Assembly (NCBI GenBank): GCA_020740775.1
Contig: JAHEWK010000005.1
Span: 1,426,001-1,490,000 of the forward strand
Source: Ilyonectria destructans
Lineage: Eukaryota > Ascomycota > Sordariomycetes > Hypocreales > Nectriaceae
DNA: 64,000 nucleotides
Reading direction: 5' to 3'
A program made the translations under genes and the position numbers. Positions 1-10,675 of this stretch are shown in pieces. Below the pieces are notes generated by a model. It did no database searches and was not told where the DNA came from. It saw only the letters and a program-made list of their open reading frames with translations. Position 1 is the stretch's first letter. Every line of letters begins with the position of its first letter.

Positions 1-1
1 G

Positions 2-1147
2 TTCTACGCGATAATTGCTCTATCAGCGATGCATCTGTGCAAAACGACAGCCAGCAGCTTCCGAACTACGGCAGAATTCTACCATGGCCGATGTGTTCAG
101 TTGCTCATTACAATCGATGAAGACGACGCTGTGATGAGTGGCGGTATAGCTCTGGCAGCGACGTGCCTGCTAAGGTCTTACGAGATTCTGGACAGTAAGT
201 GACTACAATCAAACAAAAACCTCTTTGTGGGGAGATGAAATTCGGTTCTAAAGCAAAGTAGGCAATGTCGATCCTAATATGCACCTACGAGGGGCTTACT
301 CTATGGTGTCTGTACATGATCTCTTATCTGGGGACTTAAATCGCGGCTTGGTTGCGGCTGGTTTCTGGAATTATTTACGAGAAGACATCACATTTAGTCT
401 CTTCGAGACTTGTCCACTAAAAATGGACCTGGAGTCCATTTCGCTGATCATAAAGCATGATTCAGATCAGGATTACCTCAACTCTATCACGCTAATATTG
501 GGCAAGATCATAAATGTTGCATTCCACCACCCGTTTACGGTTCAAGAATGGGAGGCTGCGCTTGAGATGGTGCGGCAGTGGTCTTTAACTTGCTCGGAAC
601 GATTGCAGCCCTTTTCAAAACTACCGGGCGGTCCTGGAACAAATGAACTATTCCCCCAATCGTGGTTTCTCCAGCCGTGTCACGGTACGTGGGCGTCCTG
701 ATTCATCACATCGATCAATCGCTGACAACCACAGCGGCCACGATGCACTACTACTTGATCGCACTCATGATTCTAAGTATTCATGCGAGTTCTCAAAGTT
801 TCGAAGGCCTCCAGTCACTTCATCTCCATGAACACGATCAAAAGCCGAAAGACGAACTTGTAGAGGCGTTTGCCCTCGACATTTGTGGAATCGCATTCAC
901 GAACAAGACTCCATCGGTGATTGTGAACGCATTTGGCCCAATCTCATATTGTTCGTATAGTACCTTGGCTAATTCGGCATCTACCAATACTTACTGACAG
1001 TGTCTTTTAGGTGCCAAGTCCATACGGGCTGAAGCGCCCCGCCAAGAGCTCATCCGACGACTTTTGACCTATAAATCAAACATTGGCTGGCCAGTCCAAC
1101 GGCTCGTAAATGACCTGGAGACTTCGTGGAGGGCTGGACAAGTCTAG
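2..1147 (+). CDS. Zn2Cys6-family transcription factor, C-terminal part (5' truncated)
   Basis: This is the C-terminal half of a fungal-specific transcription factor of the ARCA-like type; the gene enters from the left edge, so the Zn2Cys6 DNA-binding region and the start are not visible. I join four exons in frame: 2-194, 262-684, 735-950 and 1011-1147. The introns are 67, 50 and 60 bp, and the last has a TACTGAC branch site. The joined product contains family-typical strings such as EFYHGRCVQLL, CLLRSYEIL, HLRGAYSM, FPQSWFLQPCH and RQELIRRLL, and ends GWPVQRLVNDLETSW...QV before TAG. The family usually controls nearby metabolic genes, and the PhyH oxygenase 222 bp downstream on the same strand is a natural candidate, but that link is inference. 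The frame is open through all four exons, so I see no decay. Confidence 0.85.
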
Positions 1148-1368
1148 TTCCAGAGATTATGTCACATGGTACACATGAAGTCCAAATGGCGCTCAAGTGA
1201 GGTCTGACACTAACTGAATGGGGAAAGGAATTCCGAGCTCGGGTTTCCTGCATCACCAAGTCATACACGCAGAAACTATAAGTGAGGAGCCCATCCTCTG
1301 CCCCAAAATGCAATTCTACATTCTCGTTTCTTCTCTTGATTAATTCGATTCTCCTCACCTTCTTAACA

Positions 1369-2448
1369 ATGGGTACTGCGCTGTGGACTCGATCACTCTT
1401 CTTGACCCGTATGAAGGGGCGACGATTCTTTGCATCAGCAACACACAGTATGCTACCAGCAGTCATCCGGCCCTGCAAGGCGGAGATAGAAGGCTTAGCC
1501 CTCAACTCTAGGAACCTTGAAACTGCTGTGCGCCACATGCATGAAGATGGCCTGGTAGTCGTCGAGGATGTTGTCCCGCATGAGCACCTCGACTTCCTCA
1601 ACCGGAAGATGGTCCATGATGCTCAAGTTCTTCAAAATCGTGGCGAGAATGGCCCATTCAACTATAACAAGGGCAACATACAACAAGATGCACCACCCGT
1701 GGCTGAGTACTTCTTCTCGTCCATCTTTGCGAGTACGTCTTTCCCTCTTGGGACTCCTCTTTGGGAACTCTCTCACGCTATTAAATACACATGACTTACA
1801 CAATGACCAGACCCAATAGCGACGCAGATAACATCCGCCGTGCTAGGGCCACGCCCAAAATGGACATTCTGCTCGGCAAATTCAGCTATGCCAACTCTTC
1901 CTGGCGAAAAGCCTCAGAGACAACCTGTTCATTCTGATGCTGACTTTGCTCATCCGGCCCACCCGTTTGCCCTCGTGTTGAATGTTCCCCTCGTCACCAC
2001 GACACCAGAGAATGGGTCCACGGAGATTTGGCTTGGTACTCACTCCAAGTCCGGAGTAGAGGCGCAGGAGGGTTCTCACGGCGAGCGTGCGAGTGGTCGC
2101 ATCAACGAGGCACTTCTTCACCAGCGACGGGAGGTGGCACCCCCAGTGCAGCCTTTCATCAAGAAAGGCAGCATTGTTATCCGTGACCTCAGACTATGGC
2201 ACGCAGGGATGCCAAACTCAACTCGAGATATTCGTGTCATGTTGGCAATGATTCACTTTGCGCCATGGTACCGAAACAAGATGAGGCTTCAATTTGGCGA
2301 GGATATTAAACCGGTGCTGGATACCCTCGAGCGGGAGCGGAAATTGGGACTGGAGGTGCCAGTTGACTGGTTGGATAACAAGGAGGCGATGGGCGGTTAC
2401 TTGGACAGGGGATTCGGGAACAGCTATGACTTTGACCAAGAGCATTGA
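1369..2448 (+). CDS. Phytanoyl-CoA dioxygenase (PhyH) family oxygenase
   Basis: Fe(II)/2-oxoglutarate-dependent oxygenase of the PhyH family, 333 aa from two exons (1369-1732 and 1811-2448) with a 78 bp GT-AG intron. The start is the ATG at 1369, in the context ACAATGG; the frame is open further upstream, but without an earlier ATG. The iron-binding facial triad is visible: H162 and D164 in HSDADF, and H252 in LWHAGMPN. Arginines at about 258-263 (STRDIR) are placed to bind 2-oxoglutarate. The N-terminus carries a DGLVVVEDVVP segment typical of the family. The substrate cannot be inferred; fungal members act in fatty-acid, toxin and secondary metabolism. It is transcribed in the same direction as the upstream regulator, which suggests a regulator-enzyme pair. 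There is no targeting signal that I can recognise. Confidence 0.88.
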
Positions 2449-2915
2449 TGTAGGGTTTACCGGGATGTTGGGGCTGCAGTGTGGGAAATGTCACTCGTTA
2501 AGTTACTTTCTATCTGACATTCGTTCTTAGTCTTGCTCATCTCACAATGAAATTATTTCCGAGGCAGAGAACTTCTTTGAGCATCAGCTGTTTGACCGAC
2601 GACGTTCTTGGGCACCGAAATCATACATAATCCACAGATATACGACATCTGCTGGCGATTTACATCTTGATGGCTTCTATGTATCCGTGTATCCATTACA
2701 TACTTCAAACAAGACAAAACATTACAATCCCAGGACAAATCGACCATTGTAAAATGGAGTAGTCCAACACTTTTGGTATCCTTCCAGGTTTCCGCTGCCC
2801 ATGCTCATTCATGTATCCAGGCATTACGCCGTATTCTCGATCGTGGAACTGTTGCTCCGTAGCAGGTGTCGATGCTAACCGTGGGCTCGCAAGACCCAGG
2901 CCACGAGGGCACAGC

Positions 2916-3473
2916 CTACAGCTGGAAAGCTCCGATGGCGGTGGCAGAGAAGAGCAGAGCGCCAATGGCAAGGCCCAGGGTGTTGACGCCGGACTGAGGA
3001 CGGACGCCGGGGGCAGCGCTGTCAGAGTTGGTAGAGCTGGACTTGGAAGTGGAGGTAGCATCGGAGTCGCTGCTCTTGTCGGTGGAATCGCTGGAGTCAG
3101 ACTTGCTGGACTCGGTGGAGCCGCCAGAAACAACGACGGTGGCCGAGGCAGTGGCGGCGAGCTTGCCGTCAGCGGTCGCGGTAGCCGTGTCGGTGGTGTT
3201 GCCGCTGCAGAAGACTGCGGAATCGGCAGCGCCCTCCTTGTACAGGCACTTGGTGAGCTCGGCGATGGTCTGGTCGAGCGCGAGGCAGTAGAGGCCGCAG
3301 TTGTTGTAGTAGCTCACGACGTCGGCATCGTTACAGCAGGCGGCCATGATGGAGGTGTGGTTCTTGCTGTAGGGCATGGCACAGACAGCATCTTTGATGG
3401 GAATGTCGTAGAGCGTGGCGCCACAGGAGCCAACGCTCGCGGAGGCGGAGGCGGAGGAGACGGTGGTGGACAT
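2916..3473 (-). CDS. Cysteine-rich surface-type protein with GPI-like C-terminus
   Basis: Single-exon 185 aa protein. Residues 1-16 are Ser/Ala/Thr-rich. A compact cysteine domain with about eight Cys follows (SCGATLYDIPIKDAVC, AACCND, NNCGLYC, TKC, FCSGN), then a Ser/Asp/Thr-rich stalk, and finally a hydrophobic tail (about 164-185) with small residues before it, as in GPI-attachment signals. I recognise the domain as recurring in hypothetical proteins of Sordariomycetes, but I know of no assigned function. The cysteine spacing does not fit CFEM. The N-terminus does not look like a signal peptide, and there is no in-frame ATG upstream before a stop, so surface location is uncertain. The protein may be a tail-anchored or unconventional surface protein. 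Confidence 0.75.
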   Translation of the reverse strand: MSTTVSSASASASVGSCGATLYDIPIKDAVCAMPYSKNHTSIMAACCNDADVVSYYNNCGLYCLALDQTIAELTKCLYKEGAADSAVFCSGNTTDTATATADGKLAATASATVVVSGGSTESSKSDSSDSTDKSSDSDATSTSKSSSTNSDSAAPGVRPQSGVNTLGLAIGALLFSATAIGAFQL

Positions 3474-5320
3474 TGTGGCGATTGTTGAGGGTAGATGGAT
3501 GATTGGATATGGGATTGCAGGTGTGAGAAGGCGAAGGGTGAAAAGGTGAGATGTGCGAAATGATGATCAAGCCGAGAAATGGAGAGCACCAGGAGGGAGG
3601 AGTCGCAGAAGAGCTTTGTCGAGGAAATATTTAATCATAACAAAACCACCCCCTGGATTGCGCTACCACTAGCTCTGACATGTTTTCGGTGGTCGCTCCC
3701 TATTAATAGGGAGCACTGGGGTCACTTGGCCGACCTTCTAAGTTTAGCGCAGTCAGCGATCCTCAGCTCTTCGTATTTATCCCTGCGTAGATGAGCCCTG
3801 CCCACGCCTTGCCCGCGCCTGGTTGCCTCGCCATCTGGGAGGAAAAGCATCCAATGCGGCCCGAAACTCGCCTGGGGGAGCCATCCTTCCTTGATTGAAC
3901 CAGCATCAATCAGGTTCGTTCGCTCTTCCATCCATCACCTGGTCGCCGGAAGCGTGTCTTGCACCTGCTTCCATGCCCTGCATTGTGCAGCGCCACACAG
4001 CCAGTCCGTCGACGTGGTTGCCCCACCAATATCCATCGGTAATATCCTTCCGTTCGCAGTCTGTGTTAGCGACTCCTCCCAAACCACATGGATATCTGCC
4101 TGCCTTTTCAACACGTCATACCACCAAAACACTGCCGTTTGAGGACTAGCGCAACCACTTGCGAGTCGAGGAATTTATGCCCACCGTGACGGCCTGAACC
4201 TGGGCATCAGCTTGACCATATCGTACCCTGCGACTAAGTTAAGTGCCACGGCAACTAAACGCAAACTTCATAGAATACTCGGGCGAAACTCAACGTCCCT
4301 GTTCGTCCATCAGGATCTAAGAGGGCGCGGATGGTTTCGTGTGTCCGTCCGGATCTGCAAGACTGGTACGAGCTAAATATTGGACCGCGAAAAGTAATGA
4401 AGATTACGGCTCGGTAACGTAGTAATGATTCCGTTGTTGAAACATATCCGAAGATCAGATCGAAGGCGTTGGCTGATGTACCTTAGGAGGCCATTGTCGA
4501 GCATTGGTAGTGTATCTGAACAAAACACAACAGAAGGCAGTTAGAATGTGAACAAATGTACTATTATTAGTCTCCGTTGTTGAGCACTTCTCAACACTAC
4601 TCATGGCACAGGTCGACTGTATGTTGGTTCTTGGTGGCCACGGTGAATTTCCCTTGCTCCTGATCGAAGACAAATTCATGAAGACCTTGTCTATATCCAG
4701 ACATCTGGGTCGTCTCGAACTCGTAATTGGTGAGAAGAAGGGAATCAACGACGAATTCGTGATGCGTTTGGGGATAGCGGCTATTTTGCAAAATGCACTT
4801 GCAACATTGCTCGCTGAGAGCTTGTCATCGTTGATGACATTCGTTATTAACACAATGTGCATGGACGTATTTGCTATTTGCATATCGTGACTGTTCGACG
4901 AACTCGTTCGCCAAATCTCTTTGCCCTCGCTCCCAATTGATGGTATCGGTTGAAATCATGGGGGATTCGCTTTTTGACGGTATGGAGTGACGAGTAAAAC
5001 TGGGATATTAGACTCTGCATAACTTTGCTGAGAGAAAACATAGTGATCTGATATCGAGAGAGTAGCTACGGGGTATAAATTTCGTCACCAGATGGCTGGA
5101 TTCACTCCTCTCCTCGCTAGCTGTGTTCAATGTGTCAGGGAGAGGGACAAGAGCCTGGAGACATCTAGACCCCGGGATTTGATCGAAACCTGAACTTAAA
5201 ACAAGTCATGTACGTTTGAGAATCTGAGCTGCGTTGCATTTTGAAAATGGCGCTTGAAAAAAGGTGGACAAGCTTGAACCTTCAGGGCCCGGCGCAGAAC
5301 GGTCAATGCGTCTCGCGGCA

Positions 5321-5626
5321 TTAACTCCTCTTGGTCAATGTTCTGACAGTCCCGGCAGTTCCTATTGTTGTCGGATGCGGGGAAACAGAAGGGATGAAGT
5401 CGATAATTTCATCAATCATGTTTAGTTTTTGCCAAGGGAAGCTCGCCGAGATCGCCTCGGAATCCGTAAGGGGGAAATGCCTTGGCGTTCCTCCGTACCA
5501 CGATGCTAATTGAGATACACTTGGCGAAGCACAGTTGAAGATGACAGCAAATTGATCCAATGGCCTCGGGTCGGGCGGAAACGGGTTCTGTATGAGAAGC
5601 GAGGGGACGAATTGACTACTCGTCAT
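5321..5626 (-). CDS. Possible small hypothetical protein
   Basis: An ATG-started frame of 101 codons on the minus strand. It begins MTSSQFVPSLL and contains FPPDPRPLDQFAVIFNC and a proline/serine-rich tail. The frame stays open for 16 codons upstream of this ATG. I recognise no family, signal peptide or membrane segment, and there are no neighbours on the same strand that would suggest shared function. Amino-acid composition is plausible for a real protein, which is the only support. Confidence 0.2.
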   Translation of the reverse strand: MTSSQFVPSLLIQNPFPPDPRPLDQFAVIFNCASPSVSQLASWYGGTPRHFPLTDSEAISASFPWQKLNMIDEIIDFIPSVSPHPTTIGTAGTVRTLTKRS

Positions 5627-6414
5627 GAGACCGGCGTCTGAGTGCCGATTGCCGTTCCCGTCTGGCGAAACCACGCGTGATATTCATGCGTTCGTACGCC
5701 TTCAAGATGCCCAGCCCCGCAATTGACGATATATCGTAGCGATAGCCAAGCGTGAATATCAAGGACCGCATAGATATTTATCTAGAAGCATCTAAATCAA
5801 TCACACCATTTGCCTAAATCTTCCCGAAGCCCGAGAAACCATGGCACACACCAACGTCAGCATACGAACATTACCCCTCCGGAAGCCTTCTTCCTACCTA
5901 TCAGCGGTGTGGAGAGATTAAGCCTCTGCTCAGGCCCGGAATATTACGCCGGCATTGCGTCCAACGCAAGGCGTTCCGTATGTGCGAATGGTGTATTGAC
6001 GCGGCAATGCTAGACCTAAGAAAGTAAAACACCGGAGATTCCGTCCGGCGATAGGAAATTGGTTCGGAATAATTCCACAAAGCCCGTCCCCACATTCGGC
6101 CGGGAGTCACACCGTAGCCATACCGTAGTCAGGAACCCGGCGTTCGGTCGGAGTGGTCACATCGCAAATGCCGGCTCCCTCTCCCGCCGGGGAGACTCTG
6201 CCCCGTTTCTTTCGTTACCTTCTTCCGAATGCGGTTCGTTTTGCCGATAATCTGGGGAAGGGGGCTAATGCAGCTGCGTAGAGAACGGGCGTGGATTGGC
6301 CCAGGCGATAGCTCGGCATTTCGGTGTCTGGGCGCAGTGGGCGCTCCCGCTAACTCAACCGACTTGATGCCATCCTTGAATCAGTCGAAGATGGGAGAAT
6401 CGAAGCTTGGGGCT

Positions 6415-6469
6415 TACCCCTCACAGCGAGTGTGTGATGGTCCATGGAGATGCAACCTACCCCTCACAG
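6415..6469 (+). promoter_or_regulatory. Direct repeat of TACCCCTCACAG upstream of GFA-family gene
   Basis: The 12-mer TACCCCTCACAG occurs at 6415-6426 and again at 6458-6469, 43 bp apart, 90-144 bp before the ATG at 6559. It contains CCCCT, the core of fungal stress-response elements, and is followed by a TATA-like ATTTATAT at about 6498. A role in stress induction of the downstream gene is inference. Confidence 0.4.
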
Positions 6470-6558
6470 TGATCGCCGTGCTTGCGTGCGCGTTAGCATT
6501 TATATCTTGGGCGTGCTTAAATAAGGTCCGTCCCAACTTCTTCCTCTCAATTCTCACA

Positions 6559-7233
6559 ATGGCCACTATCCGATCCACAATCTCCAAGCACAAGTCCACC
6601 GCTCTCCTCCTTGCCTCGATCATCCCAGCTGCTCTCGCCTTGGCTCGATTCCAACAACAACGAAAAGTTCAGAAAATGGCCATCTCTCTCCACCCTTCCA
6701 TCGACGGCGGCATCACCAAGGGAAGCTCCAGCTTCTCTGGCGGAAAGCTTCGATGCCTCTGCAAGAGCAACCCCGTTGAGGTCACTCTTGGCGGCAACGT
6801 CCTCCACAACCACGCCTGCGGCTGCTCCAAGTGCTGGAAGCCCGAGGGTGCCGTCTTCGCCGTCATCGCCGTCATCCCCAAGGACCAGGTCACGGTGACC
6901 GCAAACGGCGACAAGCTTCACATCATCGACGAGAGCGCCGTCATCCAGCGCAATGCCTGCTCTGCATGCGGTGCTCACCTGTTCGGCCGCATTGAGAAGG
7001 ACCACGCCTTCAAGGGCCTCGATTTCGTGCACGTTGAGCTGTCAGACGAGAAGGGATGGCAAGAGCCTCAGTTCGCTGCCTTCGTCTCATCTATCATTGA
7101 GCAAGGCTACGACGCATCCAAGATGGACGCTGTCCGTGCTCAGTTCAAGTCTCTGGGCCTCGAGACCTACGATGCCCTTTCTCCCCCTCTGATGGATGCC
7201 ATCGCTGGCTGGACCGCGCAGAGCCGTTTGTAA
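6559..7233 (+). CDS. GFA/CENP-V-type zinc protein (glutathione-dependent formaldehyde-activating enzyme-like)
   Basis: Single-exon gene, 224 aa from the ATG at 6559 or 185 aa from the in-frame ATG at 6676. The shorter form matches the usual length of fungal GFA proteins (about 190 aa). The zinc-binding cysteines are visible: CLC near residue 60 of the long form, HACGCSKCW and CSACGAH. Family members bind glutathione and are annotated as promoting S-hydroxymethylglutathione formation in formaldehyde detoxification, although that activity is disputed for bacterial Gfa. The extra 39 residues ([12 protein letters not shown]..., then a hydrophobic stretch, then basic residues) look like a membrane or mitochondrial leader, so alternative starts could give two locations. 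The frame is open upstream to 6229. Repeated CCCCT sites in the promoter hint at stress control. Confidence 0.85.
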   Translation: MATIRSTISKHKSTALLLASIIPAALALARFQQQRKVQKMAISLHPSIDGGITKGSSSFSGGKLRCLCKSNPVEVTLGGNVLHNHACGCSKCWKPEGAVFAVIAVIPKDQVTVTANGDKLHIIDESAVIQRNACSACGAHLFGRIEKDHAFKGLDFVHVELSDEKGWQEPQFAAFVSSIIEQGYDASKMDAVRAQFKSLGLETYDALSPPLMDAIAGWTAQSRL

Positions 7234-7927
7234 TGACTGGGATGTCATAATATTATGTGAAATAGAGTTTGGTGTACCTAAATTGATGTAGTTTTAGGAC
7301 ATTAAAAAGCAGCTGTTCTCAATCGTTCCCTTGCCAAAAGCTCCTTGCATGTTAAATCTCTCATCTATGCGTATCCAATTGACAGGATCGGAAGGATTGT
7401 CTTTCGACGCTGCAGTTTGGTCTGAGTAAGACATGTAAGCGACGGGCGATTCAATGAGTTGGGCCTCTGACGCGTTCGGTTCTGCCGACACCGACGTAGC
7501 CATCATTGTGGCCTGCTAATTGGACCAATGTTCATATTCGACAATGGCATACCTAATTGAGTCCGAAACCTGAAGATAAAGTGTCTAAAATACAAACATC
7601 TTGGACTTAAATTTGACGCTGATTCCTTTGCATGGACGATAAGGCTGAGCGAGGTAAGCATAATATTATGGGTAACATGATCTAAGCAGTCACAACTGAG
7701 AGCACAAGACACGAACCAAGCAATCATCGTCGCTGAGTTTAAACACGTAATCGATTACATCAGTCTCATCGTCACATAATATCATTGTGGCAGAGCTGAC
7801 CTACACTCTCAGCACCACACATGGTTTCACAGCCAATCGATTATCCCACTTAATACATTGACATCTTGTTTGGCACATTATTGCTGAACCATCGCCTCTA
7901 AGTGGCCGACCGAGGTGTGAATCTCGG
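7234..7927. other. Convergent intergenic region with one doubtful small ORF
   Basis: This lies between two converging genes. A minus-strand ATG frame at 7294-7506 (70 aa; contains NPSDPVNWIRIDERF) reads plausibly but matches no family that I know, and it could equally be 3' UTR. A palindromic-looking, AT-rich stretch at 7640-7900 contains no ORF with support. Confidence 0.35.
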
Positions 7928-10675
7928 TTAGGCCCTGGTATTACTTTGATGATGCGCGGTTGGAGGTGGCAAATCGTTGCTAGTGATGCCATCGGGGATG
8001 GGAAGTCTGGCCAAGGAGGGGCTCAGCAGGTTAAGCAACCACATGACCAGCAGAATAACGATGAGGCGAGCCGGAAGAGAGCTCAAGAGGGAGTCTGCTG
8101 ACGGTGCTCGCTTTATGTGCCTGGCTAGGCAAGTGTCTGTGTGGTGAAGCGTAGAGTCTGGGTTGTCGAGGAATTGTTCATTCTCGTCGTCATCAGAAGG
8201 ACCGCCGTGATCCTTCTCCTGCATGTCAGATAACCGAACTCCATCGATAGTTTCTGGTTGTGGTTTCGTGTCCAAGATGATATTGACGAGATTCCCTGTT
8301 GCCTTCGCCGTTCTGGAACTGATCCAGAGGAAAACCGGCGCAATAAAAATGAGGGACCTCCAACGGTCCATAAGGGATCCATCGCCCTTGAATGCGTCAA
8401 TGACAAGGACGCCTTCAGTGTCAGCCGCGAGCAAAATGTGGAATTGCAGTGCGTAAACTTCAAGGGAGCATCGACCAAGCCAGGCCATAGCCTTTGAGGA
8501 GTAGTTGCGGAATGGGCTCGTGGCGTTTCGAATGGCGATGAAGGCCAATATAGGCACACACGAGGTATACGGATGCCAGAGACGGTAGTCGCCCATCGAG
8601 TCAAGCTTCGTTGAGTAAGTGAACAAGTAGCCCAACATGATCACGAAGGCAACCAAGGCCATCGAATATCGCAGGGCCAGGTTCAGGGCCTTCTCGGTCG
8701 TGAAATTTGCTACTGCGGCGAGCATGCCGATGTAAACAATAAAAAGGTCCAACGACACTCGAAACTCCCACTCCTTGAGGCTCCATTCGATCTTGAACAA
8801 AGCTCGGAGGACAGCGAATATCCATTCGGTCAGCGGGGACCCAAGCACAACAAACGCAACGAGGACGACAGAGACGCAGATCTTGAAGAGGATCAGCTGG
8901 ACATCGTGGTTCCAGCTACGATGACCGACGACCATGGTCATGTAAATGACAATAAACCAGAAGCTGGCAAGTGGCGAGAAGTAATAGAACATGTACTCTG
9001 TGTTCATGAAATATGCCAACGAACATGTGAGGAGATTGAGACGGAGGAGAACGGCCGCCACACGCTTGAAAGAATAGTCCTTCTTTGTCAAGAAGAAAAT
9101 GGTGTGCCCATATCCAGTCTGGAAGAGATAGGCGGCGACAAGAAGCCGGACGAAGATGTAGAGCGTCGGCGACCGTTCGGCAGCGGTCCACTGGTACACC
9201 ATAATCACACACTGACCCCAGCCCTTCCATTCTTCGGTCTGCTCTCGGGACAAAAAGGGTGAGTCTACCTCGACCAATCGGACTTCAGGTTTGGGGTGTG
9301 ATTTCCGCGACTTGCGGATAGTAGCGAGGGCAATGGCAATACAGGGGAGGCAGAGAATACTAAAGCCAGTGTATGACCATAGTTTGTCACCCTTTGCCAT
9401 CATTTGTGTGCGATCAGCGTAGTAGCACATTAGCAGCGCCATGACAAAGGAGCCCGTTTCCATGTTTAGGAGTTGCGAGCAAGGACTGTTGCGGCGGGTG
9501 ACCAGATCCCATGTTTCGCAAAGGACGCAGCCGAGCAGGTATAAGAGACCAAGAACCAGGAGCGTTTGCTGGACCGTTGATCTATTCCCGTAGTCGGTGC
9601 AACAGGTACGATTGTACGGGTACCCTTTCTGACGATCAAGCTTGGCGTTGCACCGGAGGTTCAGGTAGATATTAGCCTTGGCCTCGGCGACAATGTCGAT
9701 GGCATGCCAACCAAGGGTTGTGTCATTGGCAATGGTTTGATCCTGATCCAGTTTAAGCCTCGGGATGGCCCATGCGAGAGGGAAGTTGAAGTCATTAGCG
9801 TTCTCGCGCAGGTATTCTTGATAGTCGGCGATTTGTGGTCGCGAAAACTTTATGGCCTTGCGCCTGTTCTCAATATTTCCATTGTAAACCGGGAGTCCGG
9901 GAGGGGCGAAGAAGAACTGGTTACCGATGCCATCGATGGGATCCATCGGCGCAGTAGCGAAATCCGGCCGGCTGCCCAGGACTTCGGACAAGCTGGAAAG
10001 ATTGCTGGCGAACGTTTGCTTCAGCGCGACCGTGTCTCCTTTCGAATTCGTGTACCAAGGACCCCCTCCCATCACCAGAAGCGCGGGACTTTTCTGATCC
10101 GCGATGGGTACATGGTTCTTGTTTTCTTCTCGGAACAGCTCGAGCTGCTCAACCACAGGTTCCCACTTTTCACCCGTGGTCTCAAACCAAGCGTTCATGG
10201 AATACATTACATGGATTCCGCGGAATATGTAGGTGCCCTTTACGCCGAACCTGCGGTCAGCGCGGTGTCTTTCCTCGTAATATTCTACCGCTTTGTCTCG
10301 ATCCAACTATGGGCAATGTTATTAATGGTCCACCTTGCTGAGGCAGGGGCTGATGAGAATAATACTTACCAGACGTCCAATGCCGTAGACAACCTCCCGG
10401 GTGGTGGAGTCGCCGCTGAATAGGATGCTGCGGCCTTCCATGCACTGGCGGATGTCGGCCGAGGTGTACTGGTGGAACAAGCAGCCGTCCGGCTGCCATT
10501 GTTTAAAAGGCATTCGATCCCCATTTTCATCTGGATGGTCGATCCATTGACCTGTTTCGAGGGCGGCGCGGCAGCGGTATGGATCGTTATCGGACGCGAC
10601 GGCGCGGTAGGCGACAGCGGCGAGGAGGAGGACAGCCCACAGGATGGGCAGAATCCGAACAATTGTGGACTTCAT
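7928..10675 (-). CDS. Cas1p-type 10-TM polysaccharide O-acetyltransferase
   Basis: Predicted 894 aa Golgi/secretory-pathway membrane enzyme that transfers acetyl groups to glycans, homologous to cryptococcal Cas1 and human CASD1. Two exons (10370-10675 and 7928-10306) are joined across a 63 bp intron (GTAAGT...CATAG) in phase 0. The start ATG at 10675 opens a signal-anchor helix (residues 5-25). The lumenal N-terminal half carries a GDSL/PC-esterase-like motif, SGDSTTREVVYGIGRL, with Ser90 as the likely nucleophile; a D/H pair sits in NDTTLGWHAID, just before LNLRCNAKLD. The C-terminal half has about ten or more hydrophobic helices and ends in a hydrophilic tail with one more hydrophobic segment. 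In ascomycetes the substrate is unknown; cell-wall or glycoprotein glycans are likely. Confidence 0.93.

Larger units (their letters stand above)
3474..6558. other. About 3.1 kb with no convincing gene
   Basis: This stretch holds the 5' side of the cysteine-rich protein gene (up to about 3.65 kb) and the promoter of the GFA-family gene (about 6.2-6.56 kb). In between, open frames are short, overlap in several frames and show no family motif. Two minus-strand pieces read somewhat like protein: 4597-4791 (contains HEFVVDSLLLTNYEF and HEFVFDQEQGKFTV) and 5321-5626. Both lack a supported start or partner exon. They could be relics, unrecognised exons or chance. Confidence 0.5.

Noticed and set aside
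1282..1368. N-terminal extension of the PhyH gene
   Set aside because: The open frame starts at a GTG, which is not a usual nuclear start; the first ATG is at 1369.
2811..3488. 225-codon plus-strand frame opposite the Cys-rich protein gene
   Set aside because: Gly/Val/Arg shadow composition. The minus frame has an ATG start, Cys pattern and C-terminal tail.
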